This document shows, piece by piece, positions 1 through 7,703 of a stretch of 35,677 bases of DNA. Positions within the stretch are counted from its first letter, which is position 1. Each line of letters starts with the position of its first letter. The notes under the pieces were generated by a model. The model had not been told where the DNA came from and ran no database searches. It was given only the letters and a program-made list of their open reading frames with translations. The stretch is from an uncultured Corynebacterium sp. Its GTDB lineage: Bacteria > Actinomycetota > Actinomycetes > Mycobacteriales > Mycobacteriaceae. The position numbers were made by a program, and so were the translations under genes. The stretch covers positions 1 through 35,677 of the forward strand of contig CALUBS010000024.1 in the NCBI GenBank assembly GCA_943914355.1, read 5' to 3'.

Positions 1-451
1 GGTCGACGTTAAGCCCGCGCATGTGGCGCAGGTGCGCGGCGACCTCGCGGGGAAGGTCGCCGGAGGGGTCGACGGCCGCAGCGCGCCACGCGGCCCTCCA
101 TTCAGGGGTGAGGATTCCCGCGGTGTCGGGCAGTCCGGGCGTCAGTGACACCAGCTCGGGCTCGGCGGCCGGTTTGGGGGCCGGCTCCGGCCGCGGGGCG
201 CGTGCGTGGGGGAGCAGCGGGTTGATGACGGTGCCGGAGCCGACTTCCGCGCTGAGGTAGCCCTCGGCCGTGAGCTGCTCATATGCGGTAACGACGCTGC
301 CGCGGGAGACGCCGAGCTGGGTGGCCAGCGCGCGGGTGGAGGGCACGGACTCGCCGGGCAGCAGGGCGCCGGAGGTGACATCGGCGCGCACGGCGGCGGC
401 AATTTGCACCGGCAGGGCGCGCGTATTGGCGGGGTCGAGGCGCAGGGGCAT
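1..451 (-). CDS. pdxR: PdxR, MocR/GntR-type PLP regulator (5' part only)
   Basis: This is the N-terminal 150 codons of a MocR-type regulator; the 3' end lies outside the window. Translated from the ATG at 451-449 it begins [19 protein letters not shown] and carries a GntR winged helix at about residues 10-75, including the typical [12 protein letters not shown] and [13 protein letters not shown] segments, followed by a proline-rich linker and the beginning of an aminotransferase-like domain. MocR proteins of this type sense pyridoxal phosphate; in corynebacteria PdxR activates pdxST, which is exactly the divergent neighbour here. A TATACT -10 box on the minus strand (463-458) lies 6 nt from the ATG, so the transcript is probably leaderless. 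The family and start are well supported; the sensor domain cannot be inspected because of the truncation. Confidence 0.88.
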   Translation of the reverse strand, partial: MPLRLDPANTRALPVQIAAAVRADVTSGALLPGESVPSTRALATQLGVSRGSVVTAYEQLTAEGYLSAEVGSGTVINPLLPHARAPRPEPAPKPAAEPELVSLTPGLPDTAGILTPEWRAAWRAAAVDPSGDLPREVAAHLRHMRGLNVD

Positions 452-532
452 ATACACAGTATAAGTGGTACAACCCAACACGCGGGAAATGGTTCTTTAC
501 TTGTACCACTTGGGCAGGGCAGTATAGAGCGC
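452..532. promoter_or_regulatory. pdxR-pdxS divergent control region with inverted operator
   Basis: An 11-bp perfect inverted repeat, AAGTGGTACAA at 463-473 and TTGTACCACTT at 501-511, sits between the divergent genes. The right arm contains TTGTAC (501-506), which serves as a possible -35 for pdxS with TATAGA (523-528) as -10 at 16-bp spacing. The left arm touches the pdxR -10 (458-463). Arms are 38 bp apart centre to centre, close to 3.6 helical turns. The location and symmetry fit PdxR operators; binding is inferred. Confidence 0.65.
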
Positions 533-1420
533 ATGACCGAAAACATTGCGACCACGCGCGTGAAACGTGGACTAGCTGACATGCTCAAGGGCGGCGTCAT
601 CATGGACGTCGTGACCCCAGAACAGGCGCGCATCGCCGAGGATGCGGGCGCCAGCGCCGTCATGGCCCTTGAGCGCGTGCCCGCCGATATCCGTGCCCAA
701 GGTGGCGTGGCCCGCATGTCCGATCCCGAGCTTATCGAGGGCATCGTCGACGCCGTATCCATCCCCGTGATGGCGAAGGCGCGCATTGGCCACTTCGTCG
801 AGGCGCAGATTCTGGGCGAGCTCGGCGTGGACTTCATCGATGAGTCCGAGGTGCTCAGCCCCGCCGATTACGTCAACCACATCAATAAGTGGGACTTCGA
901 CGTGCCGTTTGTGTGCGGTGCGACCAACCTGGGCGAGGCCCTGCGCCGCATCACCGAGGGCGCGGCCATGATTCGCTCCAAGGGCGAGGCCGGCACCGGC
1001 GATGTCTCCGAGGCCGTCAAGCACCTGCGCACGATTCGCGCGGAAATCGCCCGCCTGCAGCACCTTGACCGCGACGAGCTCTACGTTGCCGCCAAGGAAC
1101 TCCAGGCGCCGTATGACCTGGTAGCGGAGGTTGCGGAGACCGGTAAGCTGCCGGTCGTGCTCTTCGTTGCCGGCGGCGTGGCCACGCCTGCCGATGCCGC
1201 CCTCGTCCGCCAGATGGGCGCCGAAGGCGTCTTCGTGGGCTCCGGCATCTTCAAATCCGGCAACCCAGCGGCACGCGCGGAGGCCATCGTAAAGGCCGCC
1301 ACGCTTTACGATGACCCCGCCGAGCTCGCCAAGCTCTCCCGCGGCCTGGGCGAGGCCATGGTCGGCATCAATGTCGGCGATGTGCCGGCACCGCACCGCC
1401 TGGCCGAGCGCGGCTGGTAA
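533..1420 (+). CDS. pdxS: Pyridoxal 5'-phosphate synthase, PdxS subunit
   Basis: PdxS is the synthase subunit of the ribose-5-phosphate-dependent PLP synthase; it condenses ribose 5-phosphate, glyceraldehyde 3-phosphate and ammonia delivered by PdxT. The 295-residue product is full length for the family and contains the hallmark segments [35 protein letters not shown], the first catalytic lysine at 82 (VMAKARIGH) and the second at 150 (RSKGEAGTG), and a C-terminal [19 protein letters not shown]. The ATG at 533 begins the conserved [13 protein letters not shown]; the reading frame is open upstream but that part is unlike the family and overlaps the promoter. The -10 hexamer ends only 4 nt before the ATG, so the message is leaderless or nearly so. 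pdxT follows after 4 nt. Confidence 0.97.
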   Translation: MTENIATTRVKRGLADMLKGGVIMDVVTPEQARIAEDAGASAVMALERVPADIRAQGGVARMSDPELIEGIVDAVSIPVMAKARIGHFVEAQILGELGVDFIDESEVLSPADYVNHINKWDFDVPFVCGATNLGEALRRITEGAAMIRSKGEAGTGDVSEAVKHLRTIRAEIARLQHLDRDELYVAAKELQAPYDLVAEVAETGKLPVVLFVAGGVATPADAALVRQMGAEGVFVGSGIFKSGNPAARAEAIVKAATLYDDPAELAKLSRGLGEAMVGINVGDVPAPHRLAERGW

Positions 1421-1424
1421 TCGC

Positions 1425-2039
1425 GTGGCACACCCAGAAGAAGCAAGCGCTACGATCGGGGTGCTCGCGCTGCAGGGAGGCGTGGAAGAGCACCTGCGCG
1501 TCCTTGACAGCTTGGGGGCGGGGACGCGCCGGGTGCGCGTGCCGCGCGACCTTGAGGGCCTGGATGGGCTGGTGATTCCGGGCGGGGAGTCGAGTGTCAT
1601 CGACAAGCTCGCCCGCACCTTCGGCGTGGCCGATCCACTGCGGGCGGCTGTAGCCGCGGGCCTTCCCGTGCTCGCCACCTGCGCCGGGCTGATTTATTGC
1701 GCCCGCGAGCTGGATAACCCCTCGCCGGGCCAGCAGACCCTGGGGCTGCTCGATATCACCGTGCGGCGCAATGCCTTTGGCAACCAGCGTTTTTCCGCCG
1801 AGCGCACCCTGCCGGTCCTGGTCGGGGAAGAAACGCTGCCCATCGAGGCGAGCTTCATCCGCGCCCCGCTGGTCACCCGCGTCGGTGAAGGCGTGGAGGT
1901 CATCGCGACCGTGCCGCGCGACGGCGCGGAGGAGGCGGTCGTCGGCGTGCGCCACGGCGCCGTCACCGCTTTGAGCTTTCACCCGGAAGAAAACGATGAG
2001 GCGCGCGTGCACGCCGCCTGGCTGGCTAGTATTCGCTAG
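1425..2039 (+). CDS. pdxT: Pyridoxal 5'-phosphate synthase, glutaminase subunit PdxT
   Basis: PdxT hydrolyses glutamine and channels ammonia to PdxS. The 204-residue product starts at GTG 1425 (VAHPEEASATIGVLALQGG), 4 nt after the pdxS stop; no good ribosome binding site is visible, which suggests translational coupling. Family features are IGVLALQGGVEEH at the start, the oxyanion segment IPGGESSVIDKL, the nucleophile Cys86 in LATCAGLIY, and the His186/Glu188 pair in SFHPEE. The length matches the class I glutamine amidotransferase PdxT family with a short N-terminal extension of about ten residues. The stop codon overlaps the stop of the convergent M3 peptidase gene (2036-2039), so there is no room for a terminator between them. 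Confidence 0.95.
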   Translation: MAHPEEASATIGVLALQGGVEEHLRVLDSLGAGTRRVRVPRDLEGLDGLVIPGGESSVIDKLARTFGVADPLRAAVAAGLPVLATCAGLIYCARELDNPSPGQQTLGLLDITVRRNAFGNQRFSAERTLPVLVGEETLPIEASFIRAPLVTRVGEGVEVIATVPRDGAEEAVVGVRHGAVTALSFHPEENDEARVHAAWLASIR

Positions 2040-4105
2040 GCACCGGATAGGCCGCGGCGCTTGAGCAGCGGCGCGACGTCCTTATCGCGCCCGCGGAAGT
2101 CGCGGTAGGCCGCGCCGAAATCGCGGGAGGCGCCGCGGGAGAGGATGAGGTCTCGGAACTTTTGTCCTGCGGCGCGTAGATCGCTTTGCTCCTTAAACCA
2201 CTCGAAGCCATCGGCATCGAGAGCCTCGGCCCACAGGTAGGAGTAGTAGCCCGCGGAGTAGCCGCCGGCGAAGATGTGGTTGAAGTACGTCGATCGGTAG
2301 CGCGGGGCGATGTGCGGGTTATCCAGCCCCACCGCGCGCAGGACCTCCTCCTCGAATGCGTCCACGGCCTCCGGGGTGGCCTCCAGCGCAGCGGCGTCCT
2401 TGGCGCTGAGCGAATGCCACGCCAAATCGATAATGGAAGCCGCCAAGTACTCCGAGGTGGCAAAACCTTGACCGAATTCGGAGGCGGCGGTCACGGCATC
2501 GAGCAGCTCATCGGGGATCGGTTCGCCGGTGTCGACGTGGCGCGCATACTGCTTGACCAGCGACTTATCCAGCGCCCAGTTCTCATTGATCTGCGAGGGG
2601 AATTCCACCCAGTCGCGCGGGACGTTGGTGCCGGCGAAGGTGGGGTAGTGGACATCGGAAAGCAGCCCGTGCAAGGCGTGGCCGAATTCGTGGAAGAGGG
2701 TGTGTACCTCGTCCAGGCTCAGCAGGGGCTGGGAACCATCGGCGGGCTTGGTAATGCCCAGCACGTTGACGATGACCGGCTTGCGCTCCAGCAGGCCTGA
2801 TTGGCCCACAAACTGGCTCATCCACGCGCCACCGCGCTTGGTGGGGCGGCCGAAATAGTCTGTGAGCAGCAGGCCAATTCCCTTGTCTCCGTGCTCGTCG
2901 TTATTGCCGTGTTCGTCGTTATCGCCGTGTTCGACATCCTTGTCGAACACCTCCCAGACGCGCACGCCCTCGGCATAGCCCTCCAGGTCCTCGCGCGGGA
3001 CAACGGAAATGCCGTATAGGCGCTCGGCGGCGGAGAATACGCCCTGGGTGAGGACCTTGTCCAGGGGGAAGTACTGGCGTAGCTCTTCCTCGTCGAGCGA
3101 GAAGTCGCGGGCACGGACCTTGGATTCCCAGTAGGGCCAGTCCGCGGCGTGGAAGTCTTGCTCGTTGAGCGTGGCTTCCTCGGCTAGCAGCTTGTGCTCG
3201 CCGGCGGCATTGGCCGCGGCGGCGGGGGCGAGGTCTGCGAGCATGTCGCGCGCGGCGTCGGCGCTGCCAGCGGTTTCTTCCGCGATGACGTAATCGGCGT
3301 GGGAGCCATACCCCAGCAGCTCGGCGCGTTCGGCGCGCAGCTGGACGGCCTCGATAAGTCCTGGAATGTTGTTTTCGGAGCCCCTGCTTGCCGATGCCGC
3401 ATAGAGCTTTCTGCGCGCCCCCTCCTGCGCCAAGCGGGACTGCTCCGATTGCACGGTGGGCAGCTCGAGCGGGATGACGTAGCCTTCGCGGCCTAGGGCC
3501 TTGGCATCCGCCTTGGCCGAGGCGATGCGCTCCGGCGGCAGGTCCTCGAGCTCTTCCTCCGTGAACTCGACGGCGTGCTCGCGCGTGGAGGCCATGAGAT
3601 TGCGGCCGAATTCCTCCGATAGGGCGGACAGGCGCTGGTTGATATCGGATAGGCGGGCCTTGCCGGCGGCATCGAGATCCGCTCCCTGGCGTGCGAACGT
3701 GCGCAGCAGGTGCTCGTGCAGGCGCGCGCCCTCCTCATCGCCGGCGGGCGGGGTGGCGTCCTTGATGCGCTGGTAGAGCTTTTCGTCCTGGTACATCGCG
3801 TCGTAGTGGGCGGACAGGCGCGGATAGATATCGGCGGCGATCTCTTCCATCTCATCGGTGACGTCCGTGCCAGAAAGGTTGCCAAAGACCGCCATGACGC
3901 GGTCGAGGTCTTGGCCAGAACGCTCGAGGGCCTCCACGGTGTTTTCCCACGTGGGGGCAGCGGGATTTTCAGTAATGGCTGAGAGCTCGGCATCGTGGCG
4001 CGCGAGCGCTTCGTCGAAAGCGGGGCGGTAGTGCTCGACCTTAATCTCCGCAAACGGCGGGAGTTGGTAGGGCAACGATGAAGGGTGGAGTAATGGATTA
4101 GTCAT
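2036..4105 (-). CDS. dcp: M3 family zinc oligopeptidase (Dcp/OpdA-like)
   Basis: This 689-residue protein is a cytoplasmic metallopeptidase of the M3 family (peptidyl-dipeptidase Dcp/oligopeptidase A type) that degrades short peptides. The zinc motif HEFGH lies near residue 471 in LFHEFGHALHGLL, and the downstream glutamate helix and the NYVFAGGYSAGYY-like segment (here HIFAGGYSAGYYSYLW) are present. The N-terminal helical half begins MTNPLLHPSSLPYQLPPF. Between about residues 389 and 407 there is a short insert rich in His, Asp, Asn and Glu, encoded by an imperfect 18-nt tandem repeat (about 2885-2940). It is convergent with and overlaps pdxT by 4 nt. The N-terminus is followed upstream by a 55-bp gap to the PepSY gene, so the two could be cotranscribed. 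Confidence 0.93.
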   Translation of the reverse strand: MTNPLLHPSSLPYQLPPFAEIKVEHYRPAFDEALARHDAELSAITENPAAPTWENTVEALERSGQDLDRVMAVFGNLSGTDVTDEMEEIAADIYPRLSAHYDAMYQDEKLYQRIKDATPPAGDEEGARLHEHLLRTFARQGADLDAAGKARLSDINQRLSALSEEFGRNLMASTREHAVEFTEEELEDLPPERIASAKADAKALGREGYVIPLELPTVQSEQSRLAQEGARRKLYAASASRGSENNIPGLIEAVQLRAERAELLGYGSHADYVIAEETAGSADAARDMLADLAPAAAANAAGEHKLLAEEATLNEQDFHAADWPYWESKVRARDFSLDEEELRQYFPLDKVLTQGVFSAAERLYGISVVPREDLEGYAEGVRVWEVFDKDVEHGDNDEHGNNDEHGDKGIGLLLTDYFGRPTKRGGAWMSQFVGQSGLLERKPVIVNVLGITKPADGSQPLLSLDEVHTLFHEFGHALHGLLSDVHYPTFAGTNVPRDWVEFPSQINENWALDKSLVKQYARHVDTGEPIPDELLDAVTAASEFGQGFATSEYLAASIIDLAWHSLSAKDAAALEATPEAVDAFEEEVLRAVGLDNPHIAPRYRSTYFNHIFAGGYSAGYYSYLWAEALDADGFEWFKEQSDLRAAGQKFRDLILSRGASRDFGAAYRDFRGRDKDVAPLLKRRGLSGA
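2885..2940 (-). repeat. 18-nt tandem repeat inside the M3 peptidase gene
   Basis: About three imperfect units of an 18-nt sequence (plus-strand core GTGTTCGTCGTTAT) encode the run HGDNDEHGNNDEHGDKG. Because units are multiples of three, copy-number changes would keep the frame and vary the length of a charged, potentially metal-binding loop. Confidence 0.8.
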
Positions 4106-4160
4106 AAATGACCAATGTACCCATTAACTCCACCCTCTGTGATGGCTTTCACTAAGAAGG

Positions 4161-5585
4161 CTAGCCCACCGTTACTAGCTCCGCGTCTTCATCCTGCTCC
4201 TTCTGCGGCGGCGTGGCCTTTCGCTTTCCGGTATTCATCAAAATGATGTCTAGTACGAGGAATGCGGCAAGGGTAATGCCCAAAAGCGGTATAAATACAC
4301 CGACGGTTGCGGCAAAGAGAGCGCCTAGGCCGGTGGTGGCCCAGGAGAAATGCCGCTTGGAGCCAGGTGCAAATTGCGGCCGGCGCTTCCACCACATGTA
4401 GTAGCCCAGAACAACCATGGCGGCGATGGCGAGGCCGAGGGCAAAAAGGGCGATCTGCAGCGGCAGGCCAAACATGATGCCCATGTGCAGGTAGATGCCC
4501 CAGCTGCTGAGCTTGCTAAATAGCGGCAGCTCGGAGAAAGGCAGGCGGTCGATGACCTCGCCGGTGGAACCGTCGACGGATACCTCATCAGAGGTGTAGC
4601 GCCACTCGACCCAGCGCTCGCTCACCTTCCACCCCGAGTCGGTGTTCTCTGGGGCGTACAAGCGCAGCGGGCCGGTTAGGCCTTCCGCGCGGCCGGTGGC
4701 GTAGACGCGCTCTGCCTGCTCGGCGATGACCTCCGGCTCCGGAGCCTCGCCCGCAGCTTCCGCATCCCCACCGTGAGCGCCGTGGGCACCGTGACCTTCG
4801 TGCCCGGCGTGGGCACCGTGTGTGGCATCGGCGGAGGAATCGGTGGTGAGCGCGGTTTCTACCGGCGTAGCCTTCCAGTTCATTTTCTCCACCACGGAAT
4901 TGACGTTCCCGCCGGCCAGTTGGGACCAGGTGATGCCGGTAGCTGACAAGCCAATGAGCCCGATGAAAATCCATGCGCCCATCGTGGAGTGCAGGCGGGT
5001 GGCCTTCCAGCGCTTGGAGCGCTGCGGCTGGTTCTTTAGCGGTGCGGCAGCCTTTTTGGGCCGGCGGCGAATCCACCACATGTAGAGCCCGCCGCAGGCC
5101 AGGACCCACAGCCAGGAGGCGGCTAGCTCGGAATAGAGCTCGCCCGGCTGGCCCAGGTGGAAGCTTTCATGCAGCGAGGAGATCCAGCGGCGCAGCGGCA
5201 TTTCACCCAGGCCAGAATAAGTGGGGTAGTCACCGATGACCTCGCCATCGGCCGGATTAATAAAGACGGTGCGCTGCAGGCTCTCGTCGATGCCCGGATC
5301 CGCCACCAGCACGCGCGTAGAGTCCGTCGCCGATTCCGCCGGCCATACCTGGGAGACCGGCATATCCGGGTGTTCCTTTTGGGCGGCGCTGATTTGGTCC
5401 TCCAGGCTTACCGGGTTATTAACTTCCTCGACGGTCATGACGTCGCGGTAAGCAAACTTTTCCAGGGTGGGCGCCACTGCATAGAGGCAGCCGGTCAATG
5501 CCGCGATCAGGATGAAAGGGCCGACGAACATGCCGCCGTAAAAGTGTATGCGTTGGATAATGGAACGCAGAGCCGTCCGACTCAT
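4161..5585 (-). CDS. PepSY-associated membrane protein with His-rich loop
   Basis: The 474-residue product belongs to the PepSY-TM (PiuB-like) family of membrane proteins, several of which are linked to iron or copper handling or to ferric reduction. Visible membrane segments are at about residues 15-37 (YGGMFVGPFILIAALTGCLY), 150-170 (LAASWLWVLACGGLYMWW), 205-225 (MGAWIFIGLIGLSATGITW), 365-395 and 415-445; PepSY-like extracytoplasmic regions lie between them (for example GEVIGDYPTYSGLG and STGEVIDRLPF). Residues about 252-272 form a histidine/glycine-rich stretch (HGAHAGHEGHGAHGAHGG), probably a metal-binding loop on the outer face. The function in metal uptake or reduction is inference from the family. 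No clear DtxR-type box was found upstream. The ATG at 5585 follows a weak RBS. Confidence 0.85.
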   Translation of the reverse strand: MSRTALRSIIQRIHFYGGMFVGPFILIAALTGCLYAVAPTLEKFAYRDVMTVEEVNNPVSLEDQISAAQKEHPDMPVSQVWPAESATDSTRVLVADPGIDESLQRTVFINPADGEVIGDYPTYSGLGEMPLRRWISSLHESFHLGQPGELYSELAASWLWVLACGGLYMWWIRRRPKKAAAPLKNQPQRSKRWKATRLHSTMGAWIFIGLIGLSATGITWSQLAGGNVNSVVEKMNWKATPVETALTTDSSADATHGAHAGHEGHGAHGAHGGDAEAAGEAPEPEVIAEQAERVYATGRAEGLTGPLRLYAPENTDSGWKVSERWVEWRYTSDEVSVDGSTGEVIDRLPFSELPLFSKLSSWGIYLHMGIMFGLPLQIALFALGLAIAAMVVLGYYMWWKRRPQFAPGSKRHFSWATTGLGALFAATVGVFIPLLGITLAAFLVLDIILMNTGKRKATPPQKEQDEDAELVTVG

Positions 5586-5785
5586 AAAATAGTTCTCTTT
5601 CGTGCTTAGTGGTCAGTTGCATGGGTGCTGATATCAACTGCACTAATAGTCGGAACTTAGGCAACCCTGGTTCCCGGAAGGTGAAAAATTTTTTCATTTG
5701 TGTGTAAACGGGGCGCGTGAAAACGACGACACCGCGCGCCCCAGCGAAGGGAAGCGAGCGGTGAAAACTAGCTGGTGAAGGAGCT
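5586..5785. promoter_or_regulatory. PepSY upstream region and hairpin that may be the original icd terminator
   Basis: This stretch contains a 6-bp inverted repeat CAGTTG/CAACTG (5614-5619, 5635-5640), the arms GGAAC/GTTCC around 5652-5673, and a short palindrome TGAAAAATTTTTTCA (5682-5696), any of which could regulate the PepSY gene. A GC-rich hairpin, GGGGCGCG (5710-5717) with CGCGCCCC (5735-5742), is followed on the minus strand by CGTTTACAC. If the 25-nt icd-end copy at 5786-5810 marks the old icd terminus, this hairpin would be the former icd terminator. Confidence 0.4.
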
Positions 5786-5810
5786 TTTACTTCTTCAGGC
5801 CATCGATGAT
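5786..5810 (-). repeat. 25-nt exact copy of the icd 3' end (att-like)
   Basis: These 25 bases are identical to 7849-7873, which encode the last residues of icd (IIDGLKK and stop). The two copies are in the same orientation, 2,063 bp apart, and bracket the accessory module. Duplication of the end of a conserved gene on both sides of foreign DNA is the usual footprint of site-specific integration; the icd 3' end is a known phage and island target in Escherichia coli. No integrase gene lies between the copies. Confidence 0.8.
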
Positions 5811-5996
5811 GTGGAGCGTGTCTTCCTCGGCTAGTAGCTTGTGCTTGCCAGCCCTGTATACCGTTTCTGCTGAACCCAATCATCTTGTCGCTCAGGTAGT
5901 ACCGCGCCGACAAGGCGGAGGTCAGGCCCGTTGGATCGATATGATGGTCGCCTTATTGTGCACGGGCGCGAGGCTTACCACGAGCTCCACGCCACG
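5787..5996 (-). pseudogene. Decayed FtsH-like (M41) peptidase remnant
   Basis: Three short minus-strand stretches occur in FtsH order but in different frames: GVELVVSLAPVHNKATIISI (about 5993-5938; compare the DPVHKATIIPRG segment of FtsH), ALSARYYLSDKMIGFS (about 5916-5870; compare A-MVTRYGMSDKLGPV), and VYRAGKHKLLAEEDTLHII (about 5861-5805; compare AYRRAKELL-E--D-L). The roughly 60 residues normally found between the first two are absent, the HEXXH helix and the AAA module are missing, and a stop separates pieces. The last residues and stop come from the icd-end copy. The resemblance is by recalled family pattern only, and the final piece also closely matches the M3 peptidase gene at the DNA level, so the ancestry of that part is uncertain. 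Confidence 0.45.
5811..5852 (-). repeat. 42-nt segment resembling an internal part of the M3 peptidase gene
   Basis: Aligned base by base, 5811-5852 matches 3164-3205 in the M3 peptidase gene at 37 of 42 positions, same strand and same reading frame (AGKHKLLAEEDTL against AGEHKLLAEEATL). It abuts the icd-end copy exactly at 5810/5811. It may be a recombination scar or coincidence. Confidence 0.6.
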
Positions 5997-6017
5997 CTAG
6001 CGGGCGCAACCGTTTTG

Positions 6018-6124
6018 GCTTGAGAAGCAAGAAACGAGCAAGAAAAAGTTTGCGCAGGTAAATGGGTAAATTTGGTGATAAAAGCGGCTGTTTTGGCCGG
6101 GTTTTCGGCGAACGAAGCAAGAAA
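6018..6124 (+). repeat. 107-bp direct repeat, copy A
   Basis: Copy A matches copy B (7681-7787) at 106 of 107 positions; the single difference is A6046 against T7709. The offset between copies is 1,663 bp. Copy A ends 19 nt from the stop codon of the AlbA_2 gene. Each copy contains the word GCAAGAAA three times and an open minus-strand frame reading SFLAS at both ends (SFLASFAENPAKTAAF... CSFLAS). Confidence 0.95.
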
Positions 6125-6143
6125 AGACTGGCGGTGCGTGAAC

Positions 6144-7622
6144 CTAGTCTGCCCAGAACGGTACGTAGCGCATGGCACGTGCGCCGACGTTAGGATCGTA
6201 AGGGCGAATCAGGCCTTCTTCGGCAGTGGCGTTAAGTAGGCGAGTCGCCTGAGCAGCCTGTGTGTCTTTAAGGCCAAAGCGTTTGCGGATTGATGCGTTG
6301 TTGATTACGCGATTGTCCAGAAAACCGAGTGCTGTGTGCTGATACGTTGCCTGAATCCTCTCGGCGGGTGACATCAACGCAAAAGTGCGGAAGGCGCTCA
6401 GGGTGACCATAGTTGAGCCGTTGGTACGAATGAGAGCGGGCGGGAAATGCTCAGACTCAAGTGCAGACACGATCTTGTCCCACCCGCTGCCGCGCTGTTC
6501 CACAAAATGGGCCTGGCGTAGGGCTTCGCCCAATTTGGGGTTGCGCGTAAAAGATGCGCTATCGATAAAGCGTTGCGGGCTAACCAGCGGCGTGCCGGGA
6601 TTGGTGATCTCCACTCGGTCGGTGAATATCTCCACGGTCAAGTATTTGCCTGAGTCGTCAAGGTTTTGGTGCATGAGAGCATTGGCCAAGACCTCGCGAA
6701 AGGCGATGCGCGGCAGCTCTGGGGTAACCACGCGGCGTCCCGATGCGTCGATTGACTCTCCTCCTGGGCGCACTGTGGCGAATAGCTCCATTACTTTGGG
6801 GAAAGAAAGGGCGTAGCCCTCGTCGAAGTTCCATTCGCGTTTGGTGGTTGTGCGGTTCGTACCGTTGAACTGCAATACGCGGGGGCCTAGGTTTCGAAGC
6901 TGCGTGAAGTCAGATAAACGGTGTGCATACATCAGCGCCGACCACGCCGGAATGCACCATCCAAGTTCGTGCGTGTAGCTAACGGCACCGTGCTCCTTAA
7001 ACAAGTCAGCTAGGGCTGTGCCACTGATGTGAGGAACTTCAGGACGATTTGCAAAGAAGGCTTCAGCGGAAAGGTGTTCGACCACCTCGGCGGCGGTCAA
7101 TCCCTCGGCGACCAACGATGTTTCTGCTTCGAACTGGCTGAGCTTTTGCCATAGGTCGCGCTCAACTTTGGGGTAGTTGAGGAGGGGCTTGGTGTAGCTG
7201 CCTTGACGAAAATGTCGTTGACCTTCGTAAGCGAAAGGAGCTTCGTGTGGTGCTGCGATCCGCAACATCGTAACGAGCTTGCCTTCAATCTCGACGTCAA
7301 GGAATTTCAATTGAGGCGTGGGGATAATTGCCCTACTTAGCCAGGGGAGAAGATCCTCATTTCCTTTTCCCTTGGCGGTTTGCCAGGAAAAAGATGTGCC
7401 GACAATCTGACGGTCATCGTTAATGCCCCAGACAAGATAAGCGGCGGTTTCATCATTGAGGGTGGCTGAGTTTCCAAGCGCACTTATGTAACGGGCGATT
7501 TCGGGACCTGAGGTTGCTGAGTTGACTTTGAACTCAATCCAGGGAAGTTCTGCGGGGAGTGAGCGAAAGCGATTAACTCGAGCAACGAGTTGCTCGGGAG
7601 TTGCGTCATTAAGCGGTGCCAT
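6144..7622 (-). CDS. AlbA_2 / HATPase_c_4 protein (RecG-related, Schlafen-group domain)
   Basis: The 492-residue product has an N-terminal AlbA_2 (divergent AAA_4, Schlafen-group) domain at about residues 15-140, seen in LPWIEFKVN, EIARYISALGNSA and YLVWGINDDRQIVGT, and a C-terminal GHKL-type HATPase_c_4 domain at about 300-400 with FREVLANALMHQNL, VEIFTDRVEITNPG and RNPKLGEALRQAHFVEQRGSGW. The last 65 residues look like a winged helix (ASIRKRFGLKDTQAAQATRL). Such proteins are annotated as RecG-related or putative DNA-binding/ATP-binding proteins; some sit in defence islands, but the biochemical role is not established. The start at 7622 has an RBS GAGGAAAC 6 nt upstream. The gene is visibly more A+T-rich than its neighbours and is enclosed by 107-bp direct repeats, so it is likely acquired. 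It is the only intact gene of the module. Confidence 0.88.
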   Translation of the reverse strand: MAPLNDATPEQLVARVNRFRSLPAELPWIEFKVNSATSGPEIARYISALGNSATLNDETAAYLVWGINDDRQIVGTSFSWQTAKGKGNEDLLPWLSRAIIPTPQLKFLDVEIEGKLVTMLRIAAPHEAPFAYEGQRHFRQGSYTKPLLNYPKVERDLWQKLSQFEAETSLVAEGLTAAEVVEHLSAEAFFANRPEVPHISGTALADLFKEHGAVSYTHELGWCIPAWSALMYAHRLSDFTQLRNLGPRVLQFNGTNRTTTKREWNFDEGYALSFPKVMELFATVRPGGESIDASGRRVVTPELPRIAFREVLANALMHQNLDDSGKYLTVEIFTDRVEITNPGTPLVSPQRFIDSASFTRNPKLGEALRQAHFVEQRGSGWDKIVSALESEHFPPALIRTNGSTMVTLSAFRTFALMSPAERIQATYQHTALGFLDNRVINNASIRKRFGLKDTQAAQATRLLNATAEEGLIRPYDPNVGARAMRYVPFWAD

Positions 7623-7674
7623 TCTTGTTTCCTCGTTGAAGTCTGGAAGGATTCACAGTCGCTGTGTAGCGGTA

Positions 7675-7703
7675 ATCATACTTGAGAAGCAAGAAACGAG
7701 CAA
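7675..7703 (-). promoter_or_regulatory. Promoter of the AlbA_2 gene across the repeat boundary
   Basis: On the minus strand TTGCTC (7703-7698) and TATGAT (7680-7675) are separated by 17 nt. The -35 lies inside direct repeat copy B and the -10 lies in the unique sequence directly next to it. Copy A has the same -35-like word but no -10 beside it. Confidence 0.55.

Noticed and set aside
5648..5680. A DtxR iron box upstream of the PepSY gene.
   Set aside because: Only the first five bases of the consensus match; the symmetry is wrong.
6018..6124. The repeat as a coding exon (SFLAS... frame).
   Set aside because: The minus-strand frame is open in both copies but lacks a start and RBS, and the identical DNA in both copies is better read as a recombination repeat.
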